DNA of 64,000 bases from Pseudomonadota bacterium (GCA_027487515.1 JAIYDL010000016.1:434001-498000), one strand, 5' to 3'; positions 25,288 to 33,792 are shown, numbered from the stretch's first letter. Program-made: numbers and translations. The notes: generated by a model from the letters alone, not told the origin.

Positions 25288-26591
25288 AAAAGAATGCGCT
25301 TCTCTTTGGTCTCCTCCTCGTCCTCCTCGGGATCACCTATGTGTTCCAGGAAAAGCGCGTTGAGGAATCCCGCGCCGAGGAGCTCAAGCAAGACACACTC
25401 CTGACGGAGGAGATCCGTGAACTGAAGCTTCCGTCTGTGACAGCGGTTCGGCAGCATGGCCAATGGCGCGCGGGGGGGATGCTCCTTTCCCACAATCTCC
25501 TGAGGCAAATTGAAAAGCGGCTCTCGGAGCTCCGGAAGATCCGATCGGTGAATGGGGATTGGAAAAGTTTTTTTCCTCATCCCTTCACCTTCGCTGTCAA
25601 CGGCACGACCTGGACTCTCGGTGACCTCACGCTGGACAAGCAAGCTTTTTACGTCGCTCGCGGAAGCGAAGTCTTCCTGGCCGTGATCGACGGTGAGAGC
25701 ACCGAGCTCTCGACCAACGGGGAGGACATCGAGGCCGCGAAGCTCGATGCCCTCGTTCGTCTGCTCTCGCTGCCGCTCCCGGATCTCGAGGAGAAGCAAC
25801 TCTTTCGGTATTTCCCGAAGCTCGCGATGGACCGAGTCATCGTTGCCGTCGACGGACGGCCGCCGTTTGAGTTGAATTTCATCGCCAACGAGACCCTCCC
25901 GCCTCCGGTCCTAGGGGTGTCCCCCCACAAGGATCTACGCGGGAAGTTTCACTCACTGCTGACGCAGGTTTCTCTCCGCAAGGAAGTGCCTTTCTCCGAA
26001 CATCGAAGTTTCAAAAAACTGGCGCAGCTCCGCTTCGTGAGTGCCAAGACTGAGCGGACCTGGGAGCTCTGGTTGAGGAGTGCCGCCACCGCGGACGCGC
26101 TGGTGATTGACCCCCTCGAAAAACGCGCCTTCCTGATGGTAGGAGGGACCCTCAAGCTCTTTTTCATCGGAGTCCAAGACTACTGGGATAAGAAGGTGAT
26201 ACCTGCCGATGACTTTGTCTCCTTCGCGCGGCTCGACGCTGACTTCATCCAAGGCGCACAACGCTCGAGAGTCTCGATCGCGAACAAGGAACCTCTCGAG
26301 TTCCAGGCCGGACGCCACCGGGTCGATCAGCTCAAAATGGAGACCCTCGTGCAGCTTCTCTTTAACCTCGGTCCCCGGGACCAGGCGGACCGCGTGTCCT
26401 ACCTTTCGGCGAGCGAGCGCAAGCAGCTCCTGTCCGAAGACCATCTCCGGGTCGAGGTCATGGGGCAGGAGCTGATCCTCGAGCGCCGTGCGCAGGAGGT
26501 CATAGTTGCCAACCTCTCTCGGGGATTCAAGGCGCACTTCACGATGCTCGATGAAAACTTTCGCGGGACTTTCCAGGATGTGTTAAAGTGA
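25284..26591 (+). CDS. DUF4340 domain protein of the GldFG-like operon
   Basis: The 435-residue protein has an N-terminal membrane anchor (5-21) and a long periplasmic part. Features of DUF4340 are visible: a beta-rich start, WTLGDLTLDKQAFYVARG near 112-129 and later repeats of similar design (FISIG-like LKLFFIGVQDYWDKK). DUF4340 proteins nearly always lie next to ABC ATPase, permease and GldG genes, as here, and are thought to assist that exporter. No enzyme activity is implied. Confidence 0.8.
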   Translation: MKKNALLFGLLLVLLGITYVFQEKRVEESRAEELKQDTLLTEEIRELKLPSVTAVRQHGQWRAGGMLLSHNLLRQIEKRLSELRKIRSVNGDWKSFFPHPFTFAVNGTTWTLGDLTLDKQAFYVARGSEVFLAVIDGESTELSTNGEDIEAAKLDALVRLLSLPLPDLEEKQLFRYFPKLAMDRVIVAVDGRPPFELNFIANETLPPPVLGVSPHKDLRGKFHSLLTQVSLRKEVPFSEHRSFKKLAQLRFVSAKTERTWELWLRSAATADALVIDPLEKRAFLMVGGTLKLFFIGVQDYWDKKVIPADDFVSFARLDADFIQGAQRSRVSIANKEPLEFQAGRHRVDQLKMETLVQLLFNLGPRDQADRVSYLSASERKQLLSEDHLRVEVMGQELILERRAQEVIVANLSRGFKAHFTMLDENFRGTFQDVLK

Positions 26592-26598
26592 CTTCAGC

Positions 26599-27249
26599 AT
26601 GAACGAACTTTATCGATTGATCGAGACCTATCTCATGGTCCTGGTGCACCCCTTCCGGATTCACCAGCAGTTTCGCTTTCAGCTTCCGATCCCGAACCAC
26701 GACGGCCATCTCTACCCGCCCTTGACCCTCGCCGAGTCTCTTGGAATCTCCTGGATCTTTGCGATCATCCGGGGCCTGTGCCGTGTGCTCATTTTAAATT
26801 TTTTTCTCCAGGCCTTCCTGAGCATGCAAAATGATGATTTTCCTTTTCTTCAGGAGCTGATCGAAAGCTCAGGCAGCTCCACTTATTATTTCTTGTTATT
26901 TTCGGCCGCCCTGGACATCATCTTTTTTCCGATCGGCGCGATCGTCATGACTGAGGTTTGGACCTGGGTCATCCGGAAATACGCACAGCTGCTTAATTCT
27001 GAGCTCCCGCACGAAGACATCGCCTCCCAAATCACCACCCATGCCCTTTCGGCGAATGTGTTTTCCATCATCCCTTTCATTGGCGATCTGGTTCAATTCT
27101 TTCTCTACTATTTTCTTATCTATGCGGGCCTTCGTTCAAACCTCGGGGCCTCTCGATCCCTAGCGTCTGTCATTTTACTGACACCCGTGGTCTTCATGAT
27201 CATGACGATTTCTCTCCTGGTTGTGATGCTATTTTGTTTATTCCTCTAG
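26599..27249 (+). CDS. Yip1-like multi-pass membrane protein
   Basis: The 216-residue protein carries about five hydrophobic segments, with long runs of Phe, Leu and Ile (for example YYFLLFSAALDIIFFPIGAI and LVQFFLYYFLIYAGL). The arrangement and the segment IYAGLRSNLGASRSLASVIL fit the Yip1/YIF1 superfamily of bacterial membrane proteins, though only loosely. It follows the ABC operon by 7 bases and is probably cotranscribed. Function unknown. Confidence 0.55.
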   Translation: MNELYRLIETYLMVLVHPFRIHQQFRFQLPIPNHDGHLYPPLTLAESLGISWIFAIIRGLCRVLILNFFLQAFLSMQNDDFPFLQELIESSGSSTYYFLLFSAALDIIFFPIGAIVMTEVWTWVIRKYAQLLNSELPHEDIASQITTHALSANVFSIIPFIGDLVQFFLYYFLIYAGLRSNLGASRSLASVILLTPVVFMIMTISLLVVMLFCLFL

Positions 27250-27279
27250 GCCTGTGCCTTTTATTTTCTTACGGCCATG

Positions 27280-27292
27280 CAATATCATATTG
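27280..27292. promoter_or_regulatory. 13-bp palindrome upstream of tdk
   Basis: CAATAT-C-ATATTG is a perfect odd palindrome 100 bases before the tdk start. It may be an operator for the salvage cluster. A weak hairpin AGGC/GCCT followed by TTTTATTTT (27247-27267) just before it could end the ABC operon. Confidence 0.3.
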
Positions 27293-27391
27293 TTGAAATC
27301 CGGACCGCGATTGTCATCCTCATGAATTTTTGAAATCATGCCCCTACACACCAACTTTTAGTTTTCTTGTTCCCTCGAGGAGATCTTCCGG

Positions 27392-28015
27392 ATGACGCAT
27401 CAGTATTTTTACGGTTCGATTGAAGTAATCTGCGGTCCGATGTTTTCTGGCAAGACTTCTGAACTCATCCGCCGCGTGGAGCGTGCTCAAATTGCAAAGC
27501 AGCGCGTGCAGATCTTCAAACCGGCCATCGACGTCCGCTACGATAAGGACGGGGTCGTGGCCCACACTTCGCGGTCCCTCAAGGCGGAACCGGTGGAGAG
27601 TGCGGTGGACATTCTCCATAAGCTTAAGGACTCGACTCGGGTCGTGGCGATCGATGAAGTACAGTTTTTTGATGACGCCATAGTCACGGTTGTGATGAAG
27701 CTCGCGGCCCGTGGGTACCGCATCATTTGTGCAGGCCTTGACCTCGATTTCCGGGCGCAGCCTTTCGGCCAAATGCCAACCCTTCTCGCTCTTGCGGATG
27801 AGGTGGTGAAGATCCACGCCATCTGCACCGTCTGCGGAGCCCCTGCGACCCGCACCCAAAGACTTTCGACCGCGAAGTCTCAGGTCCTCCTCGGTGAGAC
27901 CGATGCGTACGAAGCCCGGTGCCGGGGACACTACCAGTACGACGAATCCGAAGAGCAGGCCCTCCTGCCACTTCAGGAAGAGATCGGTCTTCTTCCCGGC
28001 CAGCTGTCGAATTAA
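27392..28015 (+). CDS. tdk: Thymidine kinase
   Basis: The 207-residue protein has the P-loop GPMFSGKTSELIRR at 15-28, the catalytic region VVAIDEVQFF, the lasso-type GLDLDFRAQPFG and zinc-ligand cysteines (CTVCGAPA, then ARCRGHY). It is a type II thymidine kinase that phosphorylates thymidine with ATP for dTMP salvage. It starts a cluster with two phosphoribosyltransferase genes, suggesting that free nucleosides and bases are recycled. This fits organisms that feed on macromolecules of other cells, though the link is inference. Confidence 0.95.
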   Translation: MTHQYFYGSIEVICGPMFSGKTSELIRRVERAQIAKQRVQIFKPAIDVRYDKDGVVAHTSRSLKAEPVESAVDILHKLKDSTRVVAIDEVQFFDDAIVTVVMKLAARGYRIICAGLDLDFRAQPFGQMPTLLALADEVVKIHAICTVCGAPATRTQRLSTAKSQVLLGETDAYEARCRGHYQYDESEEQALLPLQEEIGLLPGQLSN

Positions 28016-28066
28016 GAGACTTTCCGTCTGGGTCCGTGCTAAGCTTTTTCCTCACGAGGACTCACT

Positions 28067-28885
28067 ATGGGCACGGACGTACAACACCAAAGCTTGACCT
28101 ACACGCCGAGCGAAATTGCCCACCTCTATGGCCCTCGAGTTCACATCCTTTCTTCACCCGTTGCCCTTTCTCTTCTGGCAAAGCTCGGGCAACCGTCGGT
28201 GCAACAACCCGCTGTAAACCAGCTCGTCAAGATGCTCTATGATCAGCTCTTTGACTGTGTCATGGATTCTTTGTTCCCGCGGGTTAAGCGGGAGATCGAT
28301 ACCCGGATGCGGGCCACCCACCCGGAAGGGACCTACCACGGTGAGATCCTTGATCCAGAAGTCTCAGCTGTGACCGTAGGCCTTGCTCGGGCAGGAACCT
28401 ATCCTTCACATGTTTGCTTCGAGAAACTCAACTACCTCCTAAGCCCGGAGCGGGTCCGACAAGATCACTTTTACGTCGCTCGCGCCTCCGATGAGTCTGG
28501 GCGTGTGACGGGAGTCACGGTCTCAGGTTCAAAGATCGGGGGCCCGGTTGACGGGGCCTTCGTCCTCTTCCCAGATCCCATGGGCGCCACCGGAGGGACC
28601 CTCGCCGAAGCCTACCGGCACTACACCGAGCGAGTGGGCGGAAGACCGCGCTGCCTTGCGGCCCTGCATTTAATCGTGACGCCGGAGTACCTTCAGCGAG
28701 TCGCGGCCGAGTGTCCCGAGCTCCAGGTCTTCGCTCTTCGCCTGGATCGAGGCCTCTCAGACCCCGAGGTTTTAGGGACACGGCCAGGGCTTTTCTGGGC
28801 CCGCGAAAAAGGACTAAACGAACACCAATATATTGTTCCCGGCGCTGGCGGTTTAGGTGAAATCCTGAACAATGCTTGGTGCTGA
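28067..28885 (+). CDS. Uracil phosphoribosyltransferase-like protein, N-terminally extended
   Basis: The 272-residue protein matches UPRTases in the PRPP loop, here PDPMGATGGT where most have DPMLATGGT, and at the C-terminus, GLNEHQYIVPGAGGLGE, close to the usual uracil-binding block. At 272 residues it is about 60 longer than typical Upp (near 208), mainly at the N-terminus and in the middle. It probably makes UMP from uracil and PRPP, but the altered loop leaves room for another base or a regulatory role. It ends 17 bases before the hpt start at 28902. Confidence 0.8.
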   Translation: MGTDVQHQSLTYTPSEIAHLYGPRVHILSSPVALSLLAKLGQPSVQQPAVNQLVKMLYDQLFDCVMDSLFPRVKREIDTRMRATHPEGTYHGEILDPEVSAVTVGLARAGTYPSHVCFEKLNYLLSPERVRQDHFYVARASDESGRVTGVTVSGSKIGGPVDGAFVLFPDPMGATGGTLAEAYRHYTERVGGRPRCLAALHLIVTPEYLQRVAAECPELQVFALRLDRGLSDPEVLGTRPGLFWAREKGLNEHQYIVPGAGGLGEILNNAWC

Positions 28886-28901
28886 CGAAAGAGAGGAAGG
28901 C

Positions 28902-29432
28902 ATGGAATTGTACACTCCTGAAGCACTGATCACTGAAGACGAAATCGCGCTCCGGATTCACGCCCTTGGGAACGCGATCACGAAAGACTTTGATGCCGAA
29001 GACCTCGTGGTCATTTGCGTCCTGAAGGGCGCCTTCATGTTTTGCTCTGACCTGATCAAGAAAATCAATCGACCGCTTTCCTTGGAATTCATTTCACTCT
29101 CGAGCTACGGGGACGCCACCCAGAGTTCGGGGAGTGTGCGACTGGAAATGGACATCACCGCGGACATCGAAGGCAAGAACGTTCTCATCGTCGAAGACAT
29201 CGTCGACTCGGGCCTCACGATTAAAACCCTCATGGAACTCCTCTCTGTGAGGAAGCCCAAGACGGTGAAGCTCGCGTCCTTGTTGTTCAAACCGTCGAAG
29301 CTCAAGCACAAGGTCTCGATCGATTACCTCGGTTTCGAGATCGAAGATAAGTTTGTCATCGGCTACGGCCTCGACTACGCGGGCCGCTACCGCGAACTCC
29401 CGTACATTGGAATTCTGAATGCAGGTAACTAA
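28902..29432 (+). CDS. hpt: Hypoxanthine phosphoribosyltransferase
   Basis: The ATG at 28902 lies right behind GAGAGGAAGG; an earlier in-frame ATG at 28872 would overlap the upp-like gene. The 176-residue protein shows the PRPP motif VLIVEDIVDSGLT, the early VVICVLKGAFMF, and SSYGD for pyrophosphate binding. It converts hypoxanthine (and usually guanine) to IMP or GMP. It overlaps the GHMP kinase gene by 14 bases. Confidence 0.93.
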   Translation: MELYTPEALITEDEIALRIHALGNAITKDFDAEDLVVICVLKGAFMFCSDLIKKINRPLSLEFISLSSYGDATQSSGSVRLEMDITADIEGKNVLIVEDIVDSGLTIKTLMELLSVRKPKTVKLASLLFKPSKLKHKVSIDYLGFEIEDKFVIGYGLDYAGRYRELPYIGILNAGN

Positions 29433-30432
29433 CACCGGAAGCGTTCGAGTTGACCTCGTCGGAGGAACCCTCGACATCGAACCCATCAATCTCATCATAA
29501 AGAACGTCGTGACCTTGAACGTCGCGACCGGGCTCAAGGCTTCGGTGAAGCTGTCAAAAACCGACTTCGACGGCGTCGAAATTCACTCGGCCGATTACCA
29601 GCGTGACTACCGGTACCCGGCCCAGGACCTTAGTGAAGATCGCGTGGTTTACTCACGAGAGTTTGGCGAAATGACTTTCGTCCTCCAGATCCTTCGCCTG
29701 TTCGGGATCACCGCGGGGGTGAAACTCGAGTTGTCCAGCGGTGCCCCGGCCGGATCGGGCCTCGGCGGTTCTTCGGCCATGGGTGTGACTCTCTACCGAG
29801 CACTCTGTAACTTCACGGGCCACAACTACGATCGGCACAGCGCTGTGCTGCGGGTGAAGGCGGTCGAAAGTCGAATCCTCAACCAAGGAGTGGCCGGATA
29901 CCAGGATTACTTCCCGGCCCTCACCGGTGGAGTCCTGGCGATCAGAGGCATCGAAGGGGAGATCAAGATCGAGCAGCTCTACTCCGATGAACTCAAAGTG
30001 TTTCTAGAACAGCACTTGACGCTGGTTTCTTCGGGCCAGTCTCGGCAGTCGGGCATTAACAACTGGGAAGTTTACAAAGCCTTTTTCGATAAACGGCCTG
30101 AGGTCGTGCAAGGTCTGACGAGGATCGCGGAGATCTCCCACGAAACCTACGTCGCCCTCAAGGCCCGGGACTGGGATAAGGTCTTAACGCTCATCGCTCT
30201 CGAAGGACTGGAGCGGGAGAAACTGTTCCCCGGGATCACGACCGAAAAGATTCGGCAGTTCACCTCCGAACTTAAGAAGGATGGGAACGTCCTTGGTATC
30301 AAAATGTGCGGCGCCGGTGGTGGTGGGTGCTTCATCCTCGTTCACAAGGGCATCGATCGCCGGTTGATCGAGGATCGAGTGAAGGCCCATGGGATGGAGA
30401 TTCTACCGTTTCACGTCGAGGCACCACTTTAG
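29419..30432 (+). CDS. GHMP-family sugar or metabolite kinase
   Basis: The 337-residue protein carries the three GHMP motifs: DLVGGTLDIEP at 12-22, the ATP loop APAGSGLGGSSAMG at about 109-122 and the C-terminal KMCGAGGGGCFIL at about 295-307. The opening GGTLD and the long distance between motifs fit the branch that includes heptose-7-phosphate and fucose kinases. The substrate cannot be fixed from sequence. It overlaps hpt by 14 bases and is followed by a 321-residue unknown, so it is part of the salvage transcript; no LPS heptose genes are near. Confidence 0.82.
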   Translation: MQVTNTGSVRVDLVGGTLDIEPINLIIKNVVTLNVATGLKASVKLSKTDFDGVEIHSADYQRDYRYPAQDLSEDRVVYSREFGEMTFVLQILRLFGITAGVKLELSSGAPAGSGLGGSSAMGVTLYRALCNFTGHNYDRHSAVLRVKAVESRILNQGVAGYQDYFPALTGGVLAIRGIEGEIKIEQLYSDELKVFLEQHLTLVSSGQSRQSGINNWEVYKAFFDKRPEVVQGLTRIAEISHETYVALKARDWDKVLTLIALEGLEREKLFPGITTEKIRQFTSELKKDGNVLGIKMCGAGGGGCFILVHKGIDRRLIEDRVKAHGMEILPFHVEAPL

Positions 30433-30442
30433 GGAGTACCTC

Positions 30443-31408
30443 ATGATTGAGGACATTCATAACGTCGCAGGCATGAGCTTGGGAGGCGGCCGGAAGGAGA
30501 ACTTTTTTTTCTGCCTTCTGGAGTATTTTCCTGAGCGAAAGCGCTGGTTCCTCAAGTCCCTTCACCAGGTGAAGGATGAGGAGATCCGGGACCGGGATGA
30601 GATCATCACGAGTTGGGTTGAAACCTACGGCCTGACTCAGCTCGTGGTCGACTTTCCTCTCTCACGGCCACCGTGCGAGGAGTCCTGCTTAAGTGAGTGC
30701 CGCGGAGCGAGCCAATGTCCCCGGAGTTCCGTCGTCACGGTCCGAGAGGAGATGGGTCGACTCTTGGATGAGGACGCTCGGTTTCATCAATCGAATCCGA
30801 AGAAATACGAGCAAGACCGCGTGGCGGCCCTCGAGATCGATTACTCGAAGAACCTCTTGAAGAAGAACACCGATGAGCACATGCTCTCGCGGTCTTTCAA
30901 GCGCAAGCTCCGGAAAGGGTTCACTCCCTACTGGCACCGGCCCGTAGATTTCTGGGTTTGGAAGAACTACTACGACCAACTCCTCGAAGTGTTCAAGATT
31001 TCCTACGAGTCCTTCGGGAATGTCTCGGTCATGCTCCTGGCCCGGCTCAACTACCTTCTGCGGCATCTCCCGAAGTCGCTCACCATGTACGAATCGAACA
31101 CTCACATCTGCCTCCTCGAACTCTACCGGGCCCGGGTCGTGAGTAAGTCGCTCCTGTTGCAACTCTTCGACCTCGATCTGGCAGCGGCCGCCCGGGAGCA
31201 GATCGTGCATAACATCGAACGGCACGTCGGAATCTTCATCTATGAGAACGACCTCGATACCATCGTGAAGAACACTCAAGCGTTCGAGTCATTCCTCCTC
31301 TCCGTGGCGGGGCAGCGGATGCTGATGAATAACCTCCGTGAGATCCCGACCTGGGGAAACTGCGACGGAGGAAACTTCATCGTGCCGGTGTTTCACCTGC
31401 AGGGCTAG
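30443..31408 (+). CDS. Unknown protein, possible RNase H-like fold with four-cysteine cluster
   Basis: The ATG at 30443 follows GGGAG, giving 321 residues. The start (AGMSLGGGRKENFFFCLLEYF) and LVVDFPLSRP at about 67-76 resemble the first strands and acidic residue of DUF429-type RNase H folds. Immediately after it is a tight cluster, Cys78-x3-Cys82-x3-Cys86-x5-Cys92, which could bind zinc or an iron-sulphur cluster. The rest (about 130-321) is helical, and the C-terminus has WGNCDGGNFIVPVF. No signal peptide. It is the last gene of the salvage/GHMP kinase transcript. Function is not assigned. Confidence 0.65.
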   Translation: MIEDIHNVAGMSLGGGRKENFFFCLLEYFPERKRWFLKSLHQVKDEEIRDRDEIITSWVETYGLTQLVVDFPLSRPPCEESCLSECRGASQCPRSSVVTVREEMGRLLDEDARFHQSNPKKYEQDRVAALEIDYSKNLLKKNTDEHMLSRSFKRKLRKGFTPYWHRPVDFWVWKNYYDQLLEVFKISYESFGNVSVMLLARLNYLLRHLPKSLTMYESNTHICLLELYRARVVSKSLLLQLFDLDLAAAAREQIVHNIERHVGIFIYENDLDTIVKNTQAFESFLLSVAGQRMLMNNLREIPTWGNCDGGNFIVPVFHLQG

Positions 31409-31895
31409 GGGAACTCGTGGTCTCCGGCTTCAGGACCTTGACCCCGAGGAAGAGGTAGAAGTAAACGAAGACCGTCGCCAGGTTGTAGGTAAACCATCCG
31501 GCCCCGAGCACCGGGCCCTCCACGAGGAAGAGGACGGCGAGGGCAGCGTTGGTCACGGCGTAGAAGAGGACGTAGCCCTGGGCCCAGAGTTTTTGGCGTA
31601 GATAGAACAGATAGAAGAAGAGATTATTCAGCAAAATGATGAAGAGGAAGAAGTAAAACCCATTGTCGATCACTTGCGTGATTTCTTGTAGGGAGCTGGC
31701 AGATAGCTCCTGGAAATTTAGGCCCTGCGTCTGGGCAAGGCGCTCCACGTAGAGCCGCGACAAGTCCTTGTGAACCCAGTAGAGCCGAAGGTAGTAGGAG
31801 TTGGCGAGGTCGAGGATGAGGAGCAGGACTACCGTACCGATCACGAACCTTCTCGGTCCCAGCTTTAGGAAATGGGGCTTAAATTTTTCAAACAT
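31377..31895 (-). CDS. Four-segment membrane protein, unknown function
   Basis: The 172-residue protein has hydrophobic segments at about 17-36, 76-97, 102-123 and 133-155, a basic N-terminus and a Pro/Ser tail. No family is recognised. It overlaps the convergent upstream cluster's last gene by 32 bases, and its ATG is only 2 bases from the TTG that could start the divergent DUF2252 gene. No ribosome site is evident before the ATG. The hydrophobic profile supports a real protein. Confidence 0.65.
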   Translation of the reverse strand: MFEKFKPHFLKLGPRRFVIGTVVLLLILDLANSYYLRLYWVHKDLSRLYVERLAQTQGLNFQELSASSLQEITQVIDNGFYFFLFIILLNNLFFYLFYLRQKLWAQGYVLFYAVTNAALAVLFLVEGPVLGAGWFTYNLATVFVYFYLFLGVKVLKPETTSSPSPAGETPAR

Positions 31896-31897
31896 AC

Positions 31898-33055
31898 TTG
31901 CAAATAGTATCCCAAGAACGCCTCGGTGTGAATTATAGTCAAAGGATGGAAGAATATTTTCGTCAAGGCCAAGTCTTTCAAAAACGCTTAGGTATTCGGC
32001 CGCTCCCGAAGCGTGAAGCTCGCTACCTTTTTTTTCGGATGGCGGGCCCTCTCATGCAGTCCCGGCTTCACCGGTTCATTGACCTGACGAAAGTCCCCGT
32101 CACTTTTCTCCACGGCAATCCCCACCTCGATAACTATGTCCGGACGGCCCGCGGGTCGGCGATGATGGACTTCGATCGATCGCGCCTTGGTCCGTATTGC
32201 TGGGACATCATTCGCTTCCTGAGCTCGCTCTCCTTACGCCGACAGGAGAATGACGATTTCCTCGACCGCCGAGTCGTGGAGTATTTCCTCGACGCCTACA
32301 TCGTGCATTTTTTGAACCCAGAGATTCCGGCGAAGCAGCTGAAAATGTTGAAGACGACCGTCCCCGAGAAATGGCAGGTCTCGATGAAAGACTACCTTGA
32401 AGGGAACCGGCGCTGGGCCAAAAAAATGCGTGACTTCGCTGTGTCCCCGACTTCTCGTGAAGTCACGGGGCCCTTGCTGAAGTTTCTCGAAGCGCGCTCG
32501 GAGCTGGATCTCCTCCAGGAGTACCGGCTGAGTGAGGTGGGCCACACACCGGGGAGCCTCGGGAAGAAGCACTACATTTATGCTCTGGTGCCGAAGAATC
32601 CGGATTCGCACCTCGATGCCATCATGCTCGATATCAAAGAGGTTTACGAAGAAAAAGACACGGCCTTTTTCTTCTCCCCGTGCTCTCACCACGGGGACCG
32701 AATGATCCGAGCGAGCAAACTCTTCGCGGATGGCATGGAGGAGCGGCTCGGTTTCTGCACCTACAAGCAGCGGCAATACTGGGGCCGCCAAATCCCAAGC
32801 TTCGCCGTAAAAGTGAAGAAGTTTCTTTCTAAAGACGAGCAGTTTGATTTTGCTTACTCCGTCGGTTCGGAGCTCGGAAAAGGGCACCGGAAAGGCCTCC
32901 GGGACCCACGCCACCCCGAGCTCATCGAGCGTGATCTCTTGCAGAACTTTGATACCTACTACAAGCTCAGTAAGCTCTTCACGTATGAGCTCGATCTGGC
33001 CTTCGAGGCGACCCTCAGGAAGTTTAAGCTCTACGAAGATTTCCGGAGCTGGTAA
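31898..33055 (+). CDS. DUF2252 family protein
   Basis: The sequence holds the DUF2252 hallmarks: FLHGNPHLDNY at about 69-79 and MMDFDRSRLGPYCWDIIRFL at about 89-108. The pattern resembles aminoglycoside-phosphotransferase or kinase-like folds, with His and Asp near the expected active site. The start is uncertain: TTG 31898, GTG 31928 and ATG 31946 are all in frame, and TATAGT ends 6 bases before the last, so a leaderless start at 31946 is possible. The length up to 385 residues is normal for the family. Its function is unknown. It overlaps the next gene by 1 base (TAATG). Confidence 0.8.
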   Translation: MQIVSQERLGVNYSQRMEEYFRQGQVFQKRLGIRPLPKREARYLFFRMAGPLMQSRLHRFIDLTKVPVTFLHGNPHLDNYVRTARGSAMMDFDRSRLGPYCWDIIRFLSSLSLRRQENDDFLDRRVVEYFLDAYIVHFLNPEIPAKQLKMLKTTVPEKWQVSMKDYLEGNRRWAKKMRDFAVSPTSREVTGPLLKFLEARSELDLLQEYRLSEVGHTPGSLGKKHYIYALVPKNPDSHLDAIMLDIKEVYEEKDTAFFFSPCSHHGDRMIRASKLFADGMEERLGFCTYKQRQYWGRQIPSFAVKVKKFLSKDEQFDFAYSVGSELGKGHRKGLRDPRHPELIERDLLQNFDTYYKLSKLFTYELDLAFEATLRKFKLYEDFRSW

Positions 33056-33792
33056 TGCTCTCCTCCGGTCTTCTTTTCCTCCTGGTCCTAGCGGGCTCCC
33101 TCCTCACGAGCCTCACCGGGCTCGGGGGAGGGACGCTCATCCTTGCGGGCTTACTTCTCGTGTATCCTCCGGAACTTGCGCTCCCACTTCATAGCTTCAC
33201 TCAGTTCTCGGCCAACGGGCTTCGGACCCTCTTCTTCTTTCGGAGTGTTCGATGGTCTGTGGTTTTCGCCTACGCCTCCTTCATGCTGCCGGCGACCTGG
33301 GGTGCCGCCCTCATCTTCGATCTCCTGAATCCGAGTGCGCTGAAAGTGCTGGTTGGGGTCTTCATTCTGGCCAGTATTGTCCCTTGGAAGTTGAGGCCTC
33401 ACGGGGAACCGAGGTTTCGAACTTTTGCCCTCCTCGGCGCTCTCTCGGGATTCCTTGGTGTTTTCGTTGGAGCGATCGGGCCCATGGTCGTGCCTTTTTT
33501 TAATCGCCTAAAGCTGCCCCGTGACGGAATTCTCTCAACCAAGAGCACGGGCCAGATGGCGCTACAGTTGACGAAGATCATCGCTTTCGGTGGCGCCGCG
33601 GGAGTCGATTTCCTAGCGCTCAAGGAGAACATCGGTCTTCTCGTCCTGGGCACTCTCGTCGGTGTGGGTCTCTCGATCCCCGTGGGGCGAAAAATTTCCG
33701 ATGACCGGTTGAATAAGTTTGTGAACTTTTTGCTGATGCTGATTTCGTTGAAGCTAATCGTCGAAGGAATTCGAGAACTGGTTAGTGCATGA
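33055..33792 (+). CDS. TSUP (TauE/SafE) family membrane transporter
   Basis: The 245-residue protein has about eight membrane segments. The first ends with GLGGGTLILAGLLL, a signature of the family that is duplicated as GVFVGAIGPMVVPFF in the second half. These proteins export sulphite, sulphonates or related anions; the substrate here is not known. The start codon overlaps the DUF2252 stop. The 3' end overlaps the convergent DUF2203 gene by 11 bases. Confidence 0.85.
   Translation: MLSSGLLFLLVLAGSLLTSLTGLGGGTLILAGLLLVYPPELALPLHSFTQFSANGLRTLFFFRSVRWSVVFAYASFMLPATWGAALIFDLLNPSALKVLVGVFILASIVPWKLRPHGEPRFRTFALLGALSGFLGVFVGAIGPMVVPFFNRLKLPRDGILSTKSTGQMALQLTKIIAFGGAAGVDFLALKENIGLLVLGTLVGVGLSIPVGRKISDDRLNKFVNFLLMLISLKLIVEGIRELVSA

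Noticed and set aside
27250..27391. tRNA gene or other RNA in the gap before tdk
   Set aside because: No cloverleaf or TTCRA-type arm is present; only a short palindrome and weak terminator.
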